64,000 nucleotides of DNA, from NCBI GenBank assembly GCA_037833965.1, contig AP031352.1, positions 16,038,501 to 16,102,500 of the forward strand, written 5' to 3'. Below the pieces are notes generated by a model, which worked only from the letters and a program-made list of their open reading frames with translations, was not told the DNA's origin and searched no databases. The position numbers were made by a program, and so were the translations under genes. Shown piece by piece: positions 56,460-64,000 of this stretch (position 1 is the first letter of the stretch; each line of letters begins with the position of its first letter). The DNA comes from Marchantia polymorpha subsp. ruderalis. Lineage: Eukaryota; Streptophyta; Marchantiopsida; Marchantiales; Marchantiaceae.

Positions 56460-59400
56460 GACAGAGTTGACGGATTCTATGTATTAAAAGAGGAGGTCCC
56501 TTCTTTTGACTAAGGAATAGATAGATCCTTGGTATCCGAGGAGGGCATAAAATTTATTGCTACTACACGGACAAGTCGACATTGTACGGAGGCGTTGGAG
56601 GTTCGAGAACAGTGGAAGAACAGTCTCATGAACGAATATTTTCTGGAAAAGCATGGATATTTTCTGGAAATGCCCTAGGATTACCAATCCAGTTTTTGAA
56701 TAGCCCTCTTCCAGTTAACTTTGCACAGTGTACCGGAAAGATGGAGTGAAAAATATATCAACAAGTTAATTTTTGCACATTTGTTCTTGTATGATTATTG
56801 GAATGCTTTACACCATCCTTGGTCTTTTGGTCTTCATATTGATCTGGTAAAAAGAGCTAAGTCATTTCTTGATGCATCTATTTTTATCACAATGACTAGT
56901 TCATTTAGCTTATGAAGCAACTCAGGGAATTATTTTACAAGTATCATCTAAAGTATTTCTTAAGGCTTACTTTACTCTCCTTTTTTCTACAAAAAAAGCG
57001 TCCAAGGAAATTTTAGATAACTTAACAAGTTATTTCAAAGACATTAAATACACTTTATTTTCATGACTGAAGTTATAAATAGATTGGTATGATATCTGTA
57101 CTTCACCATGCTCAAATTGATATGTGGATGTCATTAGATTAGAGGAGCTGAAGAAGAATACACAAGACCTAAACATAAGACTGAATACATATAGGATATG
57201 GATTGCATTGATATATATTATGTATTGTATATGACCAAATTAGAATAGTCAAAGGTGATGAACAGGAAGAAACTGTTCTTACAGTATGGATCCTATCAAT
57301 AAAAAATATTTATATTTAATATTAAACAATGCTTCAACTTGTTTCCTAAAACTCATGAACATAATTATCCGAAATTTCTTGCATAAGACTGTAGTAATGA
57401 ACTCGAATGGCACTATTATTGAATACTGAATACTGAAAACACTTAGATTGTGTGAGCTTGATATTTGGAAAAATCACAAACTATATCTTAAGAAGAACGA
57501 ATTATCATTTATATATTGATATACTGAGTGTTTATCTTGCATGAGATGTGGGAAGTAGACTTGGGATCAAAGGAGAAAAATGACTTATGAAATTATTACT
57601 TTTTGTGATATCTAAGTTGCGAGATAAATCCTTCACTCGATGAGAATCTAACCAGGGCTATGCTCAGTGTGAGATTAATGAAGAGACTTATGACAAAAAA
57701 CTCCAGCTGTCTGCTATTTGTGGATAATTGCATGATGTTAGCAATACGTCAAAAGTTTATCATATTAAGCAAATTATAATTTCTCATAGTAAGTGCTTGA
57801 CATTTTGATTATAAAAATTAGCGCAGAGATAAAATTTGACAGAAACAGAAAACAGTATTTGTGCTTCTACTATTCTTGCTGATGAAAATACAAAACGGCT
57901 TTAAGCCAATCAATCAAAAAAATTATCCTTAGTGGCTGGGAAGGATGTCACAGACCCACCTATCACAAACACACTGCCAAATCTTTTGGAAAACAAGCAA
58001 CGTAGTTCTAGCTTCCATATCAATTATTCAAATAATGTGCTCACAACACGTAGTGGAATTTTAGGATTTCAAAGACAGAGTTGCATGCAGTGACATATTG
58101 GTACAGAGAGACAAACATGGATATGGTGTGGGAATGCGTACGTGGGGAGTCGTTTTGTTTGTAGCTTAGTTATTTTGTCCGTTTGTGTTGTGAGACAGTT
58201 GGAGAGGAGAACGTGCATTACCTGAAAACCATTGTTGCAATCGTGATGCGAGATCTCATAGTAAAATGAGTTACAACTGAGTTACTGAGTATGACACAAG
58301 GAGTCTTTAAGATTTTAATGAAAGAGAATAATAGTTTCTAGAGCAGGAGAGGAGCGGACTCCCTCACTTAGAGATCCACTACTTTAGAGGATAGGTAGGT
58401 ATATTCAACATAAACATTAGAATGTCAAGTTCATTTTTATCAAATAATGGAATTTTCAAGCTTCTATAGATCTAATTGTGCAATTCTCTCCTTTATATCT
58501 GAGATAGTGCTGGTCTTTGTGGTAGATTATATATACCATTCAAAAGCGTAAAGTTACATTTTTTATATTTCAACCCGTATAAAACTCAGTTGTTTGAAGG
58601 AGAAACGTACACGGGCGATCATTAGTTGCAAAGTGAAGCAGAGATATCAATCTTTTACGAACTTATTGAATTTTTTGTTGCGTTGCATGAAATGTTGGGC
58701 AGATCTAATTCATAGCAAGCTGTTTTTTGATAAACCTGATATGGATGGTGAGTACTTATGAGTAACTTATTTGATAAAACGAACCTTGACAGAATCATTT
58801 GAAACTTACAAAAATTTCAGAAAATCTAGTAAGAAAAATGGCAAAGAATTTCTTTCAGAACAAAATTTCTATCATTGTTTTGGAACCTTTTCAGACAGTT
58901 GTGATCACACGATGCATGCTGAAGATATATGGTCAGCTAGTGATGTCAGCAAATATTTGGAAGCTTAATATCTCAGGGTTGCGTGTGCATAGCTCAAGCG
59001 GCTAGACAGCTGGATGAGACTAATTTCAACAGAATTGATATGTGAGTCCCGGCTTGTTGTTTCATCCGCTCTTAGGATTCTTGTAACATGAACGACATCA
59101 ACTGCATGCTTTCCCTGGATTTTCAGATGACAGGTCCAACACACCGAATTTGTTTCCGATTGAGCTTGACCATTAGTTTTGTGAGGTCTACTCAGAAGGA
59201 AAGTAGCGTGGGAGTGAATCCGCGATGTTCATCTGCATGTTTTTCTTTCGTGGACAGCGTAGTCACTCTGATGTTCTCTGAGAGCTTCCGGACTCAGAAG
59301 GTATACAGAACTTTCAGCGTTACCCTCTCGCTCACCACATTGTTTCACCTTGGCGACTGGATCATGATCATTTACTCCCAGCGCACGACATACTGTTGTG

Positions 59401-59600
59401 CTACCTGTTGATGATATGATTGAGCTTGTTAACAGTGATTGCGGACAATATGTACGATAAAGGAGACGACGGTACAACAGGGATCTGTGAAGGACAGAAG
59501 CTTCATGAGTCACGTACCATTCGAAAGTGGCCATATGTGAAACTCGGTTGTTGCACTTCATCTCCACTACGATGGCAATTACATATCGATTTCCCAGAAG
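56460..59600. other. AT-rich spacer, no convincing gene
   Basis: 56900-58700 is very AT-rich. 58770-59570 is more balanced and has several short frames interrupted by stops, possibly a decayed gene, but no motif is recognised. Confidence 0.4.
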
Positions 59601-59668
59601 CCTAGGCTTGACTCAAGGCTTTATTCCTTCTCTCGTGGGCCTGTGTCGTTTTTCGATCGAAGTGCAGG

Positions 59669-59675
59669 TATAAAT
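59669..59675 (+). promoter_or_regulatory. TATA box of extensin-like gene 3
   Basis: TATAAAT directly followed by GACGTC, 87 nt before the ATG, the same spacing as in genes 1 and 2. The CTCGAG block of the other two promoters is not seen here. Confidence 0.65.
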
Positions 59676-59755
59676 GACGTCCTTCTGTTGTTGTAAAGCA
59701 TCAAAGGAATCAGTTCCAATTCAACGTTTTCGAGTCTTCAACAGCATCGATCGAG

Positions 59756-61171
59756 ATGGGGCGCTCCGGATTTAGGGCGGTGCTTCTGATAGCAGTTGGT
59801 AGTGTGATCGCACTTCAGCTGTGGGCTTCGGTGGAAGCTACATCCGATGTGTCTGAGCAGTTTCAGCTTTTGACAGGAGGCGGCGGCTACTCCAAGGGCT
59901 CCAAGGGCGATTCTGGCTACGGCGGCAAGGACGGCTACGGCGGAAAAGATGGTAACGACGGCAAGGATGGCTACGGCGGCAAAGACGGTAACGATGGCAA
60001 GGATGGCTACGGCGGAAAAGATGGTAACGATGGCAAGGACGGCTACGGCGGCAAAGATGGTTACGGCGGAAAAGATGGTAACGACGGCAAGGATGGCTAC
60101 GGCGGCAAAGATGGTAACGACGGCAAGGATGGCTACGGCGGAAAAGACGGTAACGGCGGCAAAGATGGCTACGGCGGAAAAGATGGTAACGACGGCAAGG
60201 ATGGCTACGGCGGCAAAGATGGTAACGACGGCAAGGATGGCTACGGCGGAAAAGACGGTAACGGCGGCAAAGATGGCTACGGAGGCAAAGATGGTAACGG
60301 CGGCAAAGATGGCTACGGAGGCAAAGACGGTAACGGCGGCAAAGATGGCTACGGCGGCAAAGATGGTAACGGCGGCAAAGATGGCTACGGAGGCAAAGAC
60401 GGTAACGGCGGCAAAGATGGCTACGGAGGCAAAGACGGTCACGACGGAAAGGATGGCTCCGGCGGCAAAGACGGTAACGGCGGCAAAGACGGTCACGACG
60501 GAAAGGATGGCTACGGCGGCAAAGACGGTCACGACGGCAAGGATGGTAACGGCGGCAAAGACGGTCATGACAACGGCGATGACTGTTATTACGATCGCAA
60601 CCGCAAGGGTTACTATGGCGGCGGAAAGGGTTACTACGGCGGCGGAAAGGATTACTATGGCAGCAAGCCTTGCACTCCCAAGTCCCCACCACCTCCAAAG
60701 AAATCTCCTCCTCCCCCCGTAGTTGTCAAGTCCCCACCACCTCCAAGGAAATCTCCTCCTCCTCCAGTCGTAGTGAAGTCACCTCCCCCTCCAGTGAAAT
60801 CTCCTCCTCCTCCAGTCGTTGTGAAGTCCCCTCCCCCTCCAGTGAAATCTCCTCCTCCTCCAGTCGTTGTGAAGTCTCCTCCCCCTCCAGTGAAATCTCC
60901 TCCTCCTCCCGTTGTTGTCAAATCACCACCCCCTCCAGTGAAATCTCCTCCTCCTCCCGTTGTTGTCAAATCACCACCCCCTCCAGTGAAATCTCCACCA
61001 CCTCCAGTCGTTGTCAAGTCTCCTCCCCCTCCAGTGAAATCTCCCCCTCCTCCCTACGTACCGAAATCCCCTCCACCTCCGGCAAAGTCCCCACCACCTC
61101 CGGTGGTTGTGAAGTCCCCTCCCCCACCAGTGAAGTCTCCTCCTCCTCCATATTACGGAGGATATTACTAG
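59756..61171 (+). CDS. secreted collagen-like Gly-triplet plus extensin-domain protein 3
   Basis: Intronless, 471 aa. Signal peptide 1-28 ends VIALQLWASVEA as in proteins 1 and 2. Residues about 56-270 are some 70 consecutive Gly-X-Y triplets (GYG, GKD, GND, GHD, GNG), chiefly the 12-residue unit GYGGKDGNDGKD. A short Tyr-rich link (YYDRNRKGYYGGGKGYYGGG) is flanked by C277 and C306. Residues about 308-471 are SPPPP with VVVKSPPPPVKSPPPP, ending YYGGYY. Expected to be secreted, hydroxylated and cross-linked through Tyr in the wall. Divergent promoter and opposite orientation suggest an older split from genes 1 and 2. Reverse-strand frames are repeat shadows. Confidence 0.9.
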   Translation: MGRSGFRAVLLIAVGSVIALQLWASVEATSDVSEQFQLLTGGGGYSKGSKGDSGYGGKDGYGGKDGNDGKDGYGGKDGNDGKDGYGGKDGNDGKDGYGGKDGYGGKDGNDGKDGYGGKDGNDGKDGYGGKDGNGGKDGYGGKDGNDGKDGYGGKDGNDGKDGYGGKDGNGGKDGYGGKDGNGGKDGYGGKDGNGGKDGYGGKDGNGGKDGYGGKDGNGGKDGYGGKDGHDGKDGSGGKDGNGGKDGHDGKDGYGGKDGHDGKDGNGGKDGHDNGDDCYYDRNRKGYYGGGKGYYGGGKDYYGSKPCTPKSPPPPKKSPPPPVVVKSPPPPRKSPPPPVVVKSPPPPVKSPPPPVVVKSPPPPVKSPPPPVVVKSPPPPVKSPPPPVVVKSPPPPVKSPPPPVVVKSPPPPVKSPPPPVVVKSPPPPVKSPPPPYVPKSPPPPAKSPPPPVVVKSPPPPVKSPPPPYYGGYY

Positions 61172-61199
61172 GAACTCTTCCGTCAAAGCTCGCCATGCC

Positions 61200-64000
61200 T
61201 CCTCAACGCGAAAGGTAATATCATAATATGTAATGTTTTGTGGCTCGATCAAACTTATTCTGATTGCTGTCTGGAAAGGAAACAAGAGAAGAACCTCTTT
61301 AGGAAAGACAGCACAGAAGAGAGCCTTCAGTCTGCCATACTGTTTCTGTAACTTTGGACATCGAGAAGTATATCTGCAGTGTTTAGATGCTGATTTGTGT
61401 GTTCTGCTTAAGTTTTTCCTCTTAGCACTGAATTGCCACGTCTTGCAATAATTTTACAGACCTCATGGAACTTTCAGAAGGAAGGACGTTGACCTGGCGA
61501 ATCAATAGGAGGAAGGTTTTTTATCGGTAGAACTTCTGCAAGTGCAGCTTGTTGGGGCATTCACTGCCTTCTTGCTCCATCATGAAGCCATTTCTCAATT
61601 ATGAATCATGATGGTGCGCTTGAAAAAGCCGTAGAGAAGAATACTGAAGCCCATACAAGGCCTGCGGTATAGCCATTTATAGTCAGCATGACATAGCACA
61701 ACATGTAATCTTTTTTCTATATATTTAGCTAGTTGAGCTCTAGATGCAGACGCCGTGGAAGCTTGCGATGATCGAGATCTACGGTGTTGGAAGTCTTGCA
61801 GAGCTGGACGTAAATGCAGATGTATACCTGTACACTCATATGACGCTGACAGAGTCAACATCAGTGTCATGCACATTGTTTCAAAATAAAGTCTGCTTAT
61901 TTGTTTACATTCTGGTTGCGTCGCAAATGCAGTCCAGTTTCAAACTGCTAGTGATCAAATCCTTCCGCTCGGAGACACTTGCAAGTAATGAAATACTATC
62001 ATTGCTTGCAGGAATCAGTACTGACAGACTACACACTGATTCAAAACAGCGCTTACTTAGAACAGATGCTTCATAGACAGCGGCTATGGATTGCTTCCTG
62101 TGAGGCAACAGAGGCAGTAGCCAGCAATCTTCTTATTCTGTTGCTGAGTTGCTCTCTGGCGTTCCAATAGTCATATGAGCTCCATTTGTTTCTTCAGAAT
62201 TTAAAGTACTTGAAGCTCGCGACGTCTTTTTTATTCTACTGAATTTAGCTTAATTGTTTTCATAATCATAGAAAGTGAGAATAACTCAAATCAGATAGCT
62301 CGTAGCTTCATCTGCATTTTTCTCCAGTCCTGAGTAGACGCTTGTACTGTACCAGTTATTTCTTGTCAGGAGTTGTGCTCATGGGACGTTAGGTTACCGT
62401 GGTTAGGAGAGTCTACAACTACTGTACAAACAATGAATTCATAAAACTGCCTCCTAGCCTTTTAAAGGTCAATATCAAGCGATGTGAGGTAGTAACTGAC
62501 AAATCATTAAAATTCATGAGCCCTTGTACCAGCACCACAATTTATTTAATTCTTGATTGTTAAACGTCGTCTTCGGGAAGTAAAGATTTAACAGTAAGCT
62601 TTTGTGAGATATTTGATTACCAAAATTAACATCGCTGCCTGATCCGGCTTGTAAAATGAGCATTATAAAGTCCTTTTGGTAGGACTTAAATCAGATGCCC
62701 AGCCCCACCCTGATGTACAAGACAGTTTATGGAAGTCAGGGTTCGGTTCGTTTGATTTTTACTTTCATAGCCTGTTCTTTCCTAAAAAATAACCAGAAGT
62801 GGAGATGTATCAATTCCCCCAGAAAATCCGATACTACTCTTCGAGGTACAGCAGATACAAGAACGAATGTCAAAATTAGAGAGTCATTCCAACTATGATA
62901 AGATAAATATCGCTAGACTCTTCCACATACTGGAATTGTCACTCGGTCGTGCATCAATTTGTCGAGGGACTAATAAACATGCAGAGAGACATTGACGCTC
63001 AAACGCAGTTCATTTTTTGTTTAGTAGTTTCAGACTGTCGACAATTCTAAAATCATAGCCTACTTTCTCCACAATTTTAAACACAAGTTGTATTATGTCA
63101 GTTCTGACAGGATAATCAGAAACCAAGAGCAGAGACCATCCTTTGAAACACGAACACGATAGGCACACGAACAAAAGTAGAAAATAGAGCGTCATTGTAA
63201 CTATGATTAGACAATTCTCCTCAGTCGAAGTCTGTTTCCACCTCATGAAAATGCAGTTGTCTCTTAGTCGTGAATCAGATTCTCAAGAGAAAGATAGACA
63301 TGCAGAGACACAGTGATAAGCCTATCCAAATTTGTTCAATTCTTTTCGGAATTTCAGACCGAATAGACATTTCGAATACGTAGAATTTGAGTGCCCTAAT
63401 CTACAGGTCATCAACCGACTTCTTCAGCACAAGATCTTTTGATGTGCCAGAGGGCCTCCACTTTCAGATGTACTCCTAAAGACTGAAGGTCCCAGTAGTT
63501 CCATACGGTACCGAGAGCTCGTCCCATTTTTATACACGGCAAACTTCGTTCCTCGAGTGATCTACATCCCGCGTCGATGAGACTGATCTACGTGCGGCAC
63601 ATTTCCATTCTGTTCGCATAAGGAGGAAATAATTTGGGCTTTAGTCTGCGATTTTCACTTTCATGTCGCTTGGAAGAGTCAAAGAAATGAGAAGAGCAGG
63701 TATGAAACTTGACCGACAATACGTGACATTAGCAGCTTACCTCAGAAAAGTGCTTATCAGAATCACCTCAGCATCATCCACGGCCCATTATAAATCTATG
63801 AAATTCGTTGACATTTGGAGAATTCCGGCTCTCCCCTTCTTAATAGTATATAATTCTCATCCCAGGACGGCTTTCTTTCCCTCAGATCACCAAGTTGACC
63901 AATTCCTATTTCTTACTGTCACGAGTGCTGGGTTACGTACTGCTTTCAGCACAAACCTTCATTTAGCACTTCGTTCGTGTCTGTAACTCACCACAAAAGC
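61200..64000. other. spacer to the window end, no convincing gene
   Basis: Short frames only (for example 61744-62076 and 63663-63986), none with family features. The 62700-62880 and 63150-63260 areas share short inverted matches (AGATAGACATGCAGAGA / GCAGAGAGACATTGACG), hinting at old repeats. Confidence 0.4.

Noticed and set aside
59738..60722. Val/Ala-rich and Arg/Cys-rich frames opposite or overlapping gene 3
   Set aside because: Shadows of the GYGGKDGNDGKD repeat; no independent features.
1..64000. CRISPR arrays, bacterial operons, origins or tRNA genes
   Set aside because: Spliced genes and plant-type families exclude a prokaryotic reading; tandem repeats are coding or minisatellite without spacer structure, and I saw no tRNA A- and B-box pair with a cloverleaf.

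Overview
The window looks like plant nuclear DNA. The evidence is introns with GT..AG borders, a plant acid-lipase-type alpha/beta hydrolase family, SPPPP extensin-type wall proteins with secretion signals, LTR-type insertions, an hAT-type MITE and a 28S rRNA gene fragment. A bryophyte, most likely a liverwort such as Marchantia, is my best guess. That guess rests on recollection of the style of the element-encoded protein near 28-30 kb and of the extensin-like proteins, not on a search.

Region 1 (about 0.6-39 kb, mostly + strand) is a decaying tandem array of one lipase gene. Copy A (1716-7399) and copy B (15628-18752) can each be spliced by eye into eight in-frame exons. Copy B (712 aa) keeps a full hydrolase fold. 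Copy A (1573 aa) has a giant Ser/Pro/Gly repeat inside the enzyme and has lost its C-terminus with the catalytic His. Copy C (31669-33430) is a pseudogene: a 4.8 kb LTR-type element separates it from its promoter and it carries a hairpin. Four smaller relics lie near 13.6, 25.1, 38.6 and 47.6 kb. Two related TG..CA elements with 5-bp target duplications (20230-22760 and 26782-31605) look like very large solo LTRs; one carries a gag-like or accessory gene. A duplicated antisense pseudogene of the RNA polymerase I second-largest subunit (12.6-13.45 and 37.7-38.6 kb) and an ITS2/28S fragment (23.2-23.6 kb) are interspersed.

Region 2 (about 39-61 kb) holds three intronless secreted proteins that join an Asp/Gly/Lys triplet-repeat domain to an SPPPP extensin domain (44337-45260 and 49241-51271 on the minus strand, 59756-61171 on the plus strand). 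The first two lie on a segmental duplication with a shared promoter block; a third copy of that promoter survives without a gene at about 39.4-39.8 kb.

The rest is AT-rich or repeat-derived sequence with few convincing genes. Both intact families point to the cell surface: secreted hydrolases with a wall-protein-like arm, and structural wall glycoproteins. A shared role is inference only.
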